NCBI RefSeq assembly: GCF_037126465.1
Contig: NC_088206.1
Coordinates: forward strand, 26,786,790 to 26,850,789
Direction of reading: 5' to 3'
Origin: Ornithodoros turicata
Lineage: Eukaryota; Arthropoda; Arachnida; Ixodida; Argasidae
DNA: 64,000 nucleotides
In this document: positions 1 through 11,200 of the stretch, one piece after another
Numbering within the stretch: the first letter of the stretch is position 1
How the letters are laid out: each line of letters opens with the position of its first letter
Notes under the pieces: generated by a model
What the model was told of the DNA's origin: nothing
The model's input: the letters and a program-made list of their open reading frames with translations, nothing else
Database searches by the model: none
Position numbers and translations under genes: made by a program

Positions 1-42
1 GTATAAGCCCGCCCTTTTGCTCTTGACCTCGAGGTACTGGGG

Positions 43-283
43 ATGGAGGGTGTTCTGTCGTCTTGTGGTGGCATGGTGCAGCTGGATGGCGTTCTCTCAT
101 CTTGTGGTGGCATGGCGCAGCTGGACGGTGTCCCATTGTCTTGTGGTGGCATGGTGGAGCTGGATGGCGTTCTGTCATCCTGTGGTGGCATGGCGCAGCC
201 GGACAACGTCCTGTCGTCTTGTGGTGGCATGGTGGAGATGGAGGGTGTCCCATTGTCATGTGGTTGCATAGTGGAGCTGGAGG
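43..283. repeat. 39-bp minisatellite, about six copies
   Basis: A 39-bp unit built on cttgtggtggcatgg recurs at 62, 101, 140, 179, 218 and, degenerate, at 257. Because 39 is divisible by three, all three forward frames stay open. In the frame starting at 43 the unit reads as a 13-residue repeat containing SCGGM. I do not recognise a protein family, so the open frame (43-561) may simply be a by-product of the repeat. Confidence 0.85.
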
Positions 284-759
284 GAAGCACTGGAAAACAA
301 GACATAGCTTTTGAAGCGAAGCTTAAAGCCTATGCTTTATGCAGTGGCGCAGCATGCTGGGGGCCTTGGGTGCAGAATTGTAAAGGGCGCAAAATTTCAG
401 TGGGGAACACCAGTGCCAGGTCTGAAGCAATACGGAGAAGTTTGCTTCACTTTTACAAAAGGCCTCTGTTCACTTTTGTACAAGATAGCATCCTTGAATT
501 GCATGACATGATTGAAATTTTAAAGCAAATCATGCCGAGTATGACATTTTTACATCTATGAAAGTTCTTATGGCACAGTAAATGGTAAGTGCTATTCTGA
601 AACCATAAAAGGGAGCACAGAGCGCAACAGAACAGGTGGCCTCAGTAATCAGAATTGTCATCTACATGCCCGGCTGTCATACGAGGTTAGGTGAACTCCT
701 TATTAGAAAAATATCTCGGTCCAAGCTCTGCTGCACTGATGCACCCGAAGAAACACCAG
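284..759. other. No supported gene
   Basis: Unique-looking sequence following the minisatellite. The open frame from 43 runs on to 561 but shows no recognisable domain. I see no splice-bounded exon or repeat here. Confidence 0.5.
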
Positions 760-761
760 TA

Positions 762-935
762 CAGTCATGTCTCGCTTATCCGGACGCCTTGGTTCCCCAC
801 TCATTCTGTCCGGAAACAGAGTTTTCCGGATAAGTGAAACAAACTAAAACGGGGCAAGTGGGGGTGTTTCCTGCGCTGTAGTCCGGATAACAAGGTTTTT
901 GGATAAATGAATTCCGGATAACCGAGACATGACCG
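762..935. mobile_element. pogo/Tigger-like MITE
   Basis: Terminal inverted repeats CAGTCATGTCTCG and CGAGACATGACCG are flanked by the dinucleotide TA on both sides (760-761, 936-937). The subterminal motif ttatccgga recurs inverted inside. There is no transposase. Related ends occur at 6566 and 27914. Assignment to the pogo group rests on TIR style and the TA target duplication. Confidence 0.75.
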
Positions 936-1148
936 TATTATATTTCATAAATCTGCCGGGTGACAAAAAAAATCACCTCATGGCTATTCTGTCCCCATTT
1001 TAAATTCTTCCGTTTGCTGCAGATGCTGTTTTGCAGAATGTTGTGGTGCAGTGAAAAATGGAAAGTGGGGTCGTTTGTCGTTAATTTCTACAGTTGCAAA
1101 ATAGTCATTAGTTACTGTAAAGCGTAATATAAGAAAATATTTTCTCAC

Positions 1149-1291
1149 CATTCTCCGGTTCTGAAGGAACGTGGGGCTGTGGGAGGTGATATGGGTGGTC
1201 CAGGCCAGCCAGCAGTTGGTGTGTGCTTTCTGTTTGAGATTATAAAAGAGATGGGCTGTGAAGTACTCATACCACAACTCAGGAGGTTGAG
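1149..1291 (-). CDS. Possible further exon of the THAP-domain gene
   Basis: On the minus strand an acceptor (..attatcag) at 1292-1293 opens a frame in the phase left by the exon at 1379-1444. The frame stays open for 47 codons to a donor (AATG|gtgaga). The translated piece is rich in aromatic and His residues and matches no family I know. An alternative frame of the same stretch is proline-rich. Treat it as a candidate only. Confidence 0.3.
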
Positions 1292-1378
1292 CTGATAATG
1301 TGAATGCATTCCAAGGGCAGATGACTTAAGTAAAGATAGAATCGCCCAAGAAGGAAGAAGACAAAAAATGTGGCCCAC

Positions 1379-2276
1379 CTATGTGCTGAGAAGCAGGATT
1401 TTCATGAAGTGCTTCTGGTGATGAGATGGCCATGGAATCCATACCTAAGAGAGGAGTAGAAAGAGGTTGGTATTTGTGGGGACAAGAGCAGGGGCATGAC
1501 ATATGTGTACATTTGGCAATTATGCAATGCTTTTAGGCATTCATGCTTACGTAGCTCAAGACATTCACATTCCTGATAAGGACAGAAAGCCAGGGTGAGG
1601 AGACAGATCACAGAGATGAAGGGAATCTTTCAGGTGTTGGCAACAGACAATTTAAACGCCTCACCATAAGGGGGGGCGGAAATTAGAAATAAAAATACAA
1701 TGTATTTACCCGTGCGCTCATCATCCGCAGGGAGGTGCACAAGAGAAGTGCGGCCATCATTGCCCATTGGAATGTTGCTTGAATGGCAGAAAAGCTCTGT
1801 GCCTGTTTTTAATGATGAATCATAAATAAGCTTGTTCACTAATCTGCTATTTGCCTATAATATGCTGTTGAAATCACCACTGCCACATCTTACCATTTGG
1901 GACCAGAAACTGCACTCTTGAATTGTTCACAGGCACTGTCGGTACTGCACTCTTCTTGAGTCGTTTACAGGCTGGATCCATGAAATCACTTCGTCGGAAG
2001 TGCTCAGAGCATAGCACAGAACTTTTGTAAGCTTGCTCCGGAGGTTTCTGAGCAATGTCCGGCCTGTTAGCGTACCGGAGCCATCGTAGAAACCTGAACA
2101 CATGCGTGGTGACTTTCAATTTCTGGGCGACAAAATTGCTAATGCAAAGGCAGTTCTCTCAGGACTTACCTTTCGTCTTTGGGAATTCGAAAGAAACTAC
2201 AGTTGGCTGTCGCACCGTTGTTATTGCACCACTTGGCACAGCAGTTAACGTGCGCTCGCAGTCTTTTCTCAGACAT
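1379..2276 (-). CDS. THAP-domain protein, four 5' exons (partial gene)
   Basis: Exons on the minus strand are 2170-2276, 1894-2093, 1710-1802 and 1379-1444, each bounded by GT/AG (donors gtaagt, gtaaga, gtaaat, gtgggc). The frame is continuous, with phases 2, 1, 1, 1. The start ATG at 2276 follows an in-frame TGA. Exon 1 supplies the first part of a C2CH zinc module (NCCAKWC near residues 11-17, then CSFFRIPKD). Exon 2 supplies RWLRY, the second pair in LCSEHF, and SAVPTV, the family's AVPTF-type box. THAP domains are zinc-dependent sequence-specific DNA binders found in host regulators and in P-element-like transposases. Exons 3-4 look like a linker of low complexity. Intact splicing and an in-frame domain favour a functional host gene, transcribed antisense to neuroglian. 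The 3' part is not identified; a possible next exon lies at 1149-1291. Confidence 0.75.
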
Positions 2277-2381
2277 ATCGGCTGCTCGTGCTCAAAAGCT
2301 TGCAAAAACAGGTGAACGTCGCATTCGCAAACTTACTCACACAGACGTTGATCCGACGGGACACACGGAGCGGAGCAACGG

Positions 2382-2387
2382 TTTATA
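2382..2387 (-). promoter_or_regulatory. TATA box upstream of the THAP gene
   Basis: The minus strand reads gaTATAAAcc about 106 bp upstream of the THAP start codon, inside a CpG-richer stretch (2340-2420). A start site near 2355 would leave a roughly 80-nt leader. Confidence 0.45.
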
Positions 2388-2399
2388 TCGCGCGCGTCT

Positions 2400-3027
2400 G
2401 TCTTTCGCTCTTCGGACAGGCACACGATTGGTCGCCTTTGAAAAGTCGGTTGCGGTACACGTGACATTAACAACAACGACAATTGAGATAATACAACAAA
2501 CACATAAGTCAGAGCAGTACCATTTATTTTTTGTAATTCCAAAAAGTACACCTTCAATTAGAATTTGGTGTGCGGTTTGTAGGAGAGCCAGCAGGGTGGT
2601 GGTGCTGCCGTCGCCGTCGACTAGGGCGGCACGCTTGTCGGGGCCGCGAACTTAGCAGAGTGTCATAGGCCAGGTCAGACGACAGACCGGAAGAGAAGAA
2701 CGAGGTAGAGTGTGAAGAGCGAAAAGGGGTGCTCAAACGGCTCTTTGTGGACACACTGCGGATGGGGTGCGCACGGTGTCCACGGGGTAATATACGTGGG
2801 ACGTCTGCTGACGTATACTCATTGGAGCATCCCAACTAACGTGTCCAGGAGGCATTCAATCGATATTCACTTTAGGCTGCGGATGCTCGGACCCTTGTCG
2901 GCTGTCCACGGGCGGTTACTGGTCATTGTGCAGGAAATTGTGGCAGAAAAAAAATTGTGCAGAAAAAGTGTAAAATGCAGCTATGGATGGCATTACTGTT
3001 CTGAAATTAACCATTTTTGTGTACCAG
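2400..3027. other. No supported gene; intron upstream of Nrg exon
   Basis: The first 300 bp are relatively CpG-rich. Neither strand shows a recognisable coding domain. The last bases form the splice acceptor of the neuroglian exon. Confidence 0.5.
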
Positions 3028-3215
3028 GCCTCTACCTCATATCAGATGGAGCAAACGTGGCGGTAGCAGCAGCAGCAAGCGCTTTAACTACATTGATTAT
3101 GGCAAGACCCTGGAGATTCGGAATGTGGGCTTCGAGGACGAGGGCACCTACGAGTGTGTGGTCAGCAATGGCATCGGTATCTTAAAGTCCCATGCCATGA
3201 GTGTTATAGTGGAGT
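3028..3215 (+). CDS. Nrg: Neuroglian exon: second half of Ig3
   Basis: Neuroglian is the arthropod L1CAM-type cell-adhesion protein: a membrane protein with six Ig and five FN3 domains that binds homophilically and couples to ankyrin. This exon runs from an AG acceptor (gtaccag) to a gtaagt donor and ends in phase 1. It encodes PLPHIRW (the Ig core Trp), a Ser/Lys-rich turn, YGKTLEI, and the DEGTYECVVSNGIG C-terminal Cys strand of Ig3. The order and spacing match insect neuroglian as I recall it. The preceding Ig1, Ig2 and first half of Ig3 are not in the window. The following intron is 14.2 kb. Confidence 0.9.
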
Positions 3216-3896
3216 GTAAGTGAACCCATTTTTGTGCAAGTGCTATTTGAAATTATTCCAGTTGAAGTAGGAGCTCTATCTCTAAATGCCTATTGTGTAG
3301 ACACGCGTTAATACTTCGAATGTGAATACTGCATCCAGCAGTCAATGTCAGTCCTCCTGGTTTCAAGGTTGAAAGAAAGCGTTTGATGAGGGCTACGACT
3401 TTACAGTTGGCTTCATTAACAAGAAGATTAGACGGCACAATTATGAAGTGGGCAGTGGCCTGCATTCTAATTTCGAGGTGCATGAATCGGCATTGCCTTA
3501 ATTAACAAGCTCGGATAACTTGAACACAGGCAGAATCAGTTAGCACAAATTTCAGCACGGGTTTTACTCAGAAACATTTATGAAAGACGTGCAGGGTGAA
3601 GGCACTACAAATACTCAGATACTGTAGAAGATTTTTCAAATTTTTTTTATATGTTTGTTGCGAAGAATTGCCTCGAAAAGTAATTTGCAGGAACTTATAT
3701 GACAAGAGGGCTGTAGACGGGGAGTTAGTACATATTCATGGACTCATGGCGATTGACATGCATCACAGGGACGAAGACAAAAAAGGTTTGAACAAAAAGA
3801 AGGCAGCGCGTCTGGCAGCAGGCCAACTCTCAACTACTGAAAATTTAATCAGAAGGCACATATTTATATAAAACAAGAACGTGATAAGCACCGCTA
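3216..3896 (+). other. Neuroglian intron, no feature seen
   Basis: Starts with the gtaagt donor. No open frame here carries a recognisable domain and I see no repeat family shared with the rest of the window. Confidence 0.5.
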
Positions 3897-5966
3897 CACT
3901 CTTAACTCCGTACCCTTTAGTAAAGGGTAAAAAATCGCAATATTTTACCCTCTATTTCAGAAGCTACCAGGTACCCTCTGAGCGACCCCTTTTATAAAAG
4001 TTACAAGGAAACCCACTAATTAGAGGTTACGGCCTTCAATCCAGCACCTGCCCGTAAAGGTTACGCCAACGTGCGGCTTTTTATACAGGATGTTCATTTT
4101 TATTCGCAACAGAGTAGCGCTCATTTGGCAGGTGGGTTATGTTAATTTTTGCTAATTAGTCGATCCGTAGTTACAAACACATGCGTCAGGAAATGTCGGA
4201 AATGTTTGTAACTACGGATGGGTTAATTTGAGAAAATTAACATAACCCACCTGTCAAATGAGCGCTGGTGTGATGCGAATAAAAACAAACACCCTGTGCG
4301 TGGGATATCGACAGACATTTACAGAACACACCAAGGTACCAAAATGAACCAGCAGAAAAGGAGATCTTGAACATATGTATATTACAAAAACAGAAGTCTG
4401 TCGAGAGGTGACACATTGTGCACAAGTGCGATTCTGATGTGAGGAGAAACCATGGTCGCTTTACCATGTATGTGGAAAAAAGAACTATCTTCTAAGTGAG
4501 AAGCAATGCATAAAAGTGCGAGGAAGCTAGCGAGTCAAAACAACTGACCTATGTTTGCTAAGCTGAACACACTCAACGAAATGGAGAATTGCAGCAGAAA
4601 AAAATTTATTCCACATTCGTGTTGCAGAGGCGAGCGCAAATGGCAATACAGTATTACATAAAACGCACACAACCTTGAGGAATATGAGTGTACAGTAACG
4701 CAGGAGACACTACATTACTGCGTTATCAACGTTGGAGGCGCTCTGGGACGAGTTTGTGAGGTACTGCATTGCGCTGGTGACGGTATGTGAACCTGCATGT
4801 GGGATCCTGGGAACAAAAGTTTGGGCAATGAGAGTAACATTTACGGAACCATTCAAATCCGTACAAAGCACAAGGTACAAAGCAGCATAAATGCGGGAAG
4901 GCGTTCACTCCGCGATTGAGTCTTAGAATATCGTAAGAATACAACAAGTAGGAAGCTGCGAATTATATATCTCGATGCATATATCCGCAGCTCGCAAAAT
5001 GCACGCCGGTGTATTGACTTGGCGACCAAGTAAGAGCAGAAAAGTAGCAAGCGTAAGTGGCGTTCATATGCAGGACCGCAAAACGCTTGCCATAATCACA
5101 ACAAACATGCGCTAAGAGCTCTTGCTATCAAAATAACGCACGTACCTAGCACAAAATGTACACTTACCCAGTGTATGAAGTGTGTGAATTAGGGCTGCGG
5201 TGGTGACGTTCGTTTTCGGTTATATATTCTTTGCAATCTTCGCACTCACTACACTTTCCCCTCAGAACACCGAAAATATACTTGTTTGCTAGCGACATCT
5301 AGCTTTTCCGTTGTTCCTGACGATACTATGATAAACGCGAGGAAAACCACTGATTAAAACAGATTACACTTGTTAACGGACGGACGACGAGCGTTAAGCG
5401 TTTCAAGGAAACCGCTCTCAGTGTGGGATAGACCTAGACCAGGCTCGGCTACGCAGCGAAATAGGAAATCTTAGTGGTTGCGGCATTGACAATTGTTTTC
5501 CACCCTTTAGAAAGAAACATACTATATGTATTTCAGACTGCGAACTTATAATCTGTGTTCATACAGCATTGATAACATGTAGTTGACGTATAGGTGACGC
5601 TGAAACAGATAAAAAATAACAGCGTAGATTCGCAACTGTCGTCTCGAATGGGAGGCTGAAACGCGGCATTATGCTGAAAAACAAAAGGAAAACAAACGAT
5701 AAGAAACTAACAAAGAGATTATCGTTGGAGATTTCGCTTAGAAGTTACAGTGTCGGAGTAGAGGGTACATTTATAAGTTACAACAAGCTGTTTTTGTTTT
5801 TTCCGAGATGTAACTTCTATTCGTGTTGTAAAGACATGACTTTGGTCGCTTTTAACCTCTAAATATACGTTACAGTGGTGTAACCTATAAGAAATCTCGA
5901 AATCTACGTCTATACAGAAGTTACTTGTTTCTAAAAGTTACAATAAAAGGTACGGGTTTAAGAGTG
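3897..5966. mobile_element. 2.07-kb TIR element (CACTCTTA family)
   Basis: Ends CACTCTTAACTCCGTACC and, inverted, GGTACGGGTTTAAGAGTG, flanked by TA (3895-3896, 5967-5968). The right end contains gttacaataaaaggt and the left ataaaagttac, so the inverted homology extends inward. No transposase is visible. It contains a separate hairpin MITE (4086-4296). Non-autonomous; TA target and end motif link it to the smaller MITEs of the window. Confidence 0.65.
4086..4296. mobile_element. Hairpin MITE
   Basis: Ends CAGGATGTTCATTTTTATTC and GAATAAAAACAAACACCCTG. Nearly the whole element folds back: the arm holding gcaggtgggttatgttaatt recurs inverted as aattaacataacccacctg. The left flank is TA; the right flank is not. 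Tc1/mariner-type by appearance. Confidence 0.7.
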
Positions 5967-6066
5967 TAGCAAGTAACATGGTAGGTATGGTAGGTTGCGG
6001 GCGCGAACTAAGGTAATCCTTTTCTCACTGTGAAAGAGCTATCAAAGGGGAAGTAATACATATGTA

Positions 6067-6303
6067 CACTCTTAAAAATGAACTTCACCACATAGCACGC
6101 TCCTAGCCAAACATCATCCCGAATGACAACGTTCTCGCCCCTGATTTGTTGAAAACGGGAGGAGGAGCCTATTTTGTGCCATTATGCACGGCACAAAATA
6201 GGCTCCTCCTCACGTTTTCAACAAATCTAGGGCGAGAACGTTGTCATTCGAGGTGATGGTTGGCTAGGAGCGTGCTATGTAGTGAAGTTCATTTTTAAGA
6301 GTG
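6067..6303. mobile_element. Hairpin MITE, family A
   Basis: 237 bp, ends CACTCTTAAAAATGAACTTC / GAAGTTCATTTTTAAGAGTG, TA on both sides. The two arms are almost fully complementary and meet at a short loop within gccattatgcacggca. Further copies are at 25303-25539 and 54089-54324; fragments are at 8060, 51624 and 54600. Confidence 0.85.
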
Positions 6304-6390
6304 TATCTCCAAGAGAACCCATGGTGTGAGCCTCCATAATCTCCCGCACTGATTGCACCCTGTGTCTGTAGCCACAACAGTGGCAGATCC

Positions 6391-6422
6391 AAGGGGGGGG
6401 GATGCCCCCCCCTAAAAAAAAC
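6391..6422. repeat. G9 / C8 homopolymer hairpin
   Basis: A run of nine G followed four bases later by eight C (gggggggggatgcccccccc). It can form a small hairpin. Similar G or C runs recur near 33500-33605, 55145-55213 and 55975-55992. Confidence 0.5.
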
Positions 6423-6565
6423 ATGGCAGGTAACACATTAGTTTTCCCCCTCTCCCCTCTCCAATTACGCACTTCCGATATTCGGGTTCTCGAGTTCGAA
6501 TCGAATATAATCACTCGAGGTATTTGATTCGCGAATCGAATATCCAATATTCGGTTTTCCGAATA

Positions 6566-6780
6566 CAGTCATGTCTCGCTGATCCGGAGCTCAGATATCC
6601 GGAAAACTCGTTGTCCGAATTCCATTGCCATTACCGGGAACGGTAATGGCAATACCGTTCCTGCTACCATAGGATTTTCTCTCGGTTATCCGGAATTCGT
6701 TATCCGCATCCGGACAGCAAGTACAGGGACCAACCTTCCAGGACCCATGTTATTCTGATTCGCTTATCCGGAAAAGTGGC
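6566..6780. mobile_element. Degenerate pogo-like MITE
   Basis: Left end CAGTCATGTCTCGCTGATCCGG preceded by TA matches the element at 762. Inside are several copies of ttatccgga or tatccgga. The right TIR is missing or eroded. A central palindrome, accgttcc/ggaacggt, is visible near 6635-6662. Confidence 0.5.
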
Positions 6781-7366
6781 AACGTCCTCTGTCCCTGCCA
6801 TGTGCTGTGTTCGCATTGTGCAGGGTACAAGTTGCTTCCACGAGGGACGTTAAATACGGGGTGGCACGTTAAAGAACCCTCAGCTGGGCAAAAGCAATCC
6901 ACAGACCGACCGCTGTGGCGTCGCTCATGATCTCAGTTGTCTCGCGACTAGTAATCGAACATTGCCACCAGGACAGCGACACCGTCGTTCGCGTATTTTT
7001 CCCTGCGCGGCGCGTGTGCGGAGGGCGCAGCGCGTGTACGGAGGGTTGTCCGCGCGCTTATCCGCTCACATTTTTCAGCCTGGGCCGACTTCTTTCATCA
7101 TTTTTCAACCTGTGCCGATTTCAATCGCATTTTTTTCCCGGCTACAATAGGTGTGTGGTGGGCGGTTTACATGCACAGGATAGACATACGCAAAAGTACA
7201 AGTGAAAATATATTTATTAAAGTCATTAGTGTCAGGAATTATGTTATGACTCTGTGTGATGGAGAAAAACTTAGCCAAAAATCTGATGCAATAGCATCGA
7301 AGGGGTATCACAATTTTTTATTAGTGATAATCACGCAAGTTTTCAATTAAGCAGAAGGAGTAGCAC
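6781..7366 (+). other. Neuroglian intron, no gene
   Basis: A CpG-rich patch (about 6985-7060) with repeats of gcgcgtgtgcggaggg-like sequence gives way abruptly to AT-rich DNA at about 7190. No recognisable domain. Confidence 0.4.
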
Positions 7367-7645
7367 ATTTTAATCAAAGAAGTTATTTTTAATCAATACG
7401 ATTACAATCAAAATTAAGAGTTTTATTATAAAAAGTCTAACATGAGCACCCTAGCGGAGTTTTAATTACAAAGTTCTGACAGATGTACGTAACGTCATGC
7501 ACAACAGCTAATATTCCATTATGACATGTTTAATCAAAGAAGATATTTTTAATCAATATGATTACAATCAAAATTAAAAGTTTTATTATAAAAACTCTAA
7601 CATGACCACCATAGTGGAGCTTTAATTACAAGTGCCGATAGATGT
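7367..7645. repeat. Tandem duplication, AT-rich
   Basis: A segment starting tttaatcaaagaag and ending tttaattaca (about 130 bp) occurs twice, at about 7370-7471 and 7527-7630, with scattered substitutions. It marks the left part of the AT-rich island. Confidence 0.7.
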
Positions 7646-7646
7646 A

Positions 7647-7819
7647 CAGTGAACCCTCGTTAATATGACCCCCGATAATCTGACATACGCGCTTTACGAC
7701 CATACTCCTGGGGAACAATGCAGTGAAACCTCTGCAAATCCCCCCCGTTTATATGACAATTCCGCATTATGACCAAAATTTTCGGGAACGACCACGGTCA
7801 TAATAACGAGGGTTCACTG
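7647..7819. mobile_element. MITE with CAGTGAACCCTCGTTA ends
   Basis: Perfect outer inverted repeats CAGTGAACCCTCGTTA / TAACGAGGGTTCACTG flanked by TA (7645-7646, 7820-7821). Inside, pairs of atatgac/gtcata motifs recur. Tc1/mariner/pogo-type by TIR and TA duplication; no coding capacity. Confidence 0.75.
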
Positions 7820-8057
7820 TAGTTAATTGTGGACAGCAGAGAACCTGGAAGACCATGGGACACGAACACAAGAGGAAATAAAATCTATAACACTACATTG
7901 GTTAATCAAAACAACAGAGGAGGAGAATAATCTATCATTTTAACTATCATAAAATCATCCTCGTGACTTAATCTAGTCGAACCCCATACAATTTCCATTC
8001 TAAGAGACACTACAAACCTTACTTTGTTTTATGAATTCAACACAGAAAATATATTAA

Positions 8058-8172
8058 CAAATGAACTTCACCGCATAGCACGCTCCTAGCCAACAATCTG
8101 CTCTAATAATATCTGCCCTGATTTGTTGAAGACGGGAGGCGTACACCTGTTTTGTGACAGTTATGAACATTT
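8058..8172. mobile_element. Left arm of a family A/C MITE
   Basis: Begins aaatgaacttcaccgcatag and continues cacgctcctagccaac, matching other MITEs in the window. Only one arm remains; the terminal CACTC and the right arm are absent. Confidence 0.6.
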
Positions 8173-8261
8173 TCGAGTGCAATAGGGAAGATTATTCCAG
8201 CATTACACAATTAATCAATTTCATATTAAGTAAACAGCATAGACATACGGAAATAATGAGA

Positions 8262-11200
8262 AACAAAACGATCAACAGCTAATAGAGAACCAGAACCCAT
8301 CACGTAAACAAGAGGTACACAAAGGATTAATAATTGAAAAAGAATCCATCAAAACGAGAAACATGCACGGACGAATAGCAGAGAAACACTCTAAACGGCG
8401 CATCTGTCAATGTGTAAGCAATAGACAGGAAAATATTATTGAAACATGATCAACAGCTAATAGGGAGCCAAAATCCAACACGTATACAAGAGGTACACAA
8501 AGGATAAATAATTGAAAAACAATCTATCAAAACGAGAAACATGCACGAATGAATAGCAGAGAAACACTCTAAACGGCGCATCTAGCCAACGTGTAAACAA
8601 CATGCACGAAAATAATTGAAAAAGAATCTATCAAAACGAGAAACATGCACGGACGAATAGCAGAGAAACACTCTAAACGGCGCATCTGTCAATGTGTAAG
8701 CAATAGACAGGAAAATATTATTGAAACATGATCAACAGCTAATAGGGAGCCAAAATCCAACACGTATACAAGAGGTACACAAAGGATAAATAATTGAAAA
8801 ACAATCTATCAAAACGAGAAACATGCACGGATGAATAGCAGAGAAACACTCTAAACGGCGCATCTAGCCAACGTGTAAACAACATGCAGGAAAATAATTG
8901 AAAAGGAATCTATCAAAACGAGAAACATGCACGGACGAATAGCAGAGAAACACTCTAAACGGCGCATCTGTCAATGTGTAAGCAATAGACAGGAAAATAT
9001 TATTGAAACATGATCAACAGCTAATAGGGAGCCAAAATCCAACACGTATACAAGAGGTACACAAAGGATAAATAATTGAAAAACAATCTATCAAAACGAG
9101 AAACATGCACGGATGAATAGCAGAGAAACACTCTAAACGGCGCATCTAGCCAACGTGTAAACAACATGGAGGAAAATAATTGAAAAAGAATCTATCAAAA
9201 CGAGAAACATGCACGGACGAATAGCAGAGAAACACTCTAAACGGCGCATCTGTCAATGTGTAAGCAATAGACAGGAAAATATTATTGAAACATGATCAAC
9301 AGCTAATAGGGAGCCAAAATCCAACACGTATACAAGAGGTACACAAAGGATAAATAATTGAAAAACAATCTATCAAAACGAGAAACATGCACGGATGAAT
9401 AGCAGAGAAACACTCTAAACGGCGCATCTAGCCAACGTGTAAACAACATGCACGAAAATAATTGAAAAAGAATCTATCAAAACGAGAAACATGCACGGAC
9501 GAATAGCAGAGAAACACTCTAAACGGCGCATCTGTCAATGTGTAAGCAATAGACAGGAAAATATTATTGAAACATGATCAACAGCTAATAGGGAGCAAAA
9601 ATCCAACACGTATACAAGAGGTACACAAAGGATAAATAATTGAAAAACAATCTATCAAAACGAGAAACATGCACGGATGAATAGCAGAGAAACACTCTAA
9701 ACGGCGCATCTAGCCAACGTGTAAACAACATGCAGGAAAATAATTGAAAAGGAATCTATCAAAACGAGAAACATGCACGGACGAATAGCAGAGAAACACT
9801 CTAAACGGCGCATCTGTCAATGTGTAAGCAATAGACAGGAAAATATTATTGAAACATGATCAACAGCTAATAGGGAGCCAAAATCCAACACGTATACAAG
9901 AGGTACACAAAGGATAAATAATTGAAAAACAATCTATCAAAACGAGAAACATGCACGGATGAATAGCAGAGAAACACTCTAAACGGCGCATCTAGCCAAC
10001 GTGTAAACAACATGGAGGAAAATAATTGAAAAAGAATCTATCAAAACGAGAAACATGCACGGACGAATAGCAGAGAAACACTCTAAACGGCGCATCTGTC
10101 AATGTGTAAGCAATAGACAGGAAAATATTATTGAAACATGATCAACAGCTAATAGGGAGCCAAAATCCAACACGTATATAAGAGGCACACAAAGGATAAA
10201 TAATTGAAAAACAATTTATCAAAACGAGAAACATGCACGGATGAATAGCAGAGAAACACTCTAAACGGCGCATCTAGCCAACGTGTAAACAACATGGAGG
10301 AAAATAATTGAAAAAGAATCTATCAAAACGAGAAACATGCACGGACGAATAGCAGAGAAACACTCTAAACGGCGCATCTGTCAATGTGTAAGCAATAGAC
10401 AGGAAAATATTATTGAAACATGATCAACAGCTAATAGGGAGCCAAAATCCAACACGTATACAAGAGGTACACAAAGGATAAATAATTGAAAAACAATCTA
10501 TCAAAACGAGAAACATGCACGGATGAATAGCAGAGAAACACTCTAAACGGCGCATCTAGCCAACGTGTAAACAACATGCAGGAAAATAATTGAAAAGGAA
10601 TCTATCAAAACGAGAAACATGCACGGACGAATAGCAGAGAAACACTCTAAACGGCGCATCTGTCAATGTGTAAGCAATAGACAGGAAAATATTATTGAAA
10701 CATGATCAACAGCTAATAGGGAGCCAAAATCCAACACGTATACAAGAGGTACACAAAGGATAAATAATTGAAAAACAATCTATCAAAACGAGAAACATGC
10801 ACGGATGAATAGCAGAGAAACACTCTAAACGGCGCATCTAGCCAACGTGTAAACAACATGGAGGAAAATAATTGAAAAAGAATCTATCAAAACGAGAAAC
10901 ATGCACGGACGAATAGCAGAGAAACACTCTAAACGGCGCATCTGTCAATGTGTAAGCAATAGACAGGAAAATATTATTGAAACATGATCAACAGCTAATA
11001 GGGAGCCAAAATCCAACACGTATACAAGAGGTACACAAAGGATAAATAATTGAAAAACAATCTATCAAAACGAGAAACATGCACGAATGAATAGCAGAGA
11101 AACACTCTAAACGGCGCATCTAGCCAACGTGTAAACAACATGCACGAAAATAATTGAAAAAGAATCTATCAAAACGAGAAACATGCACGGACGAATAGCA

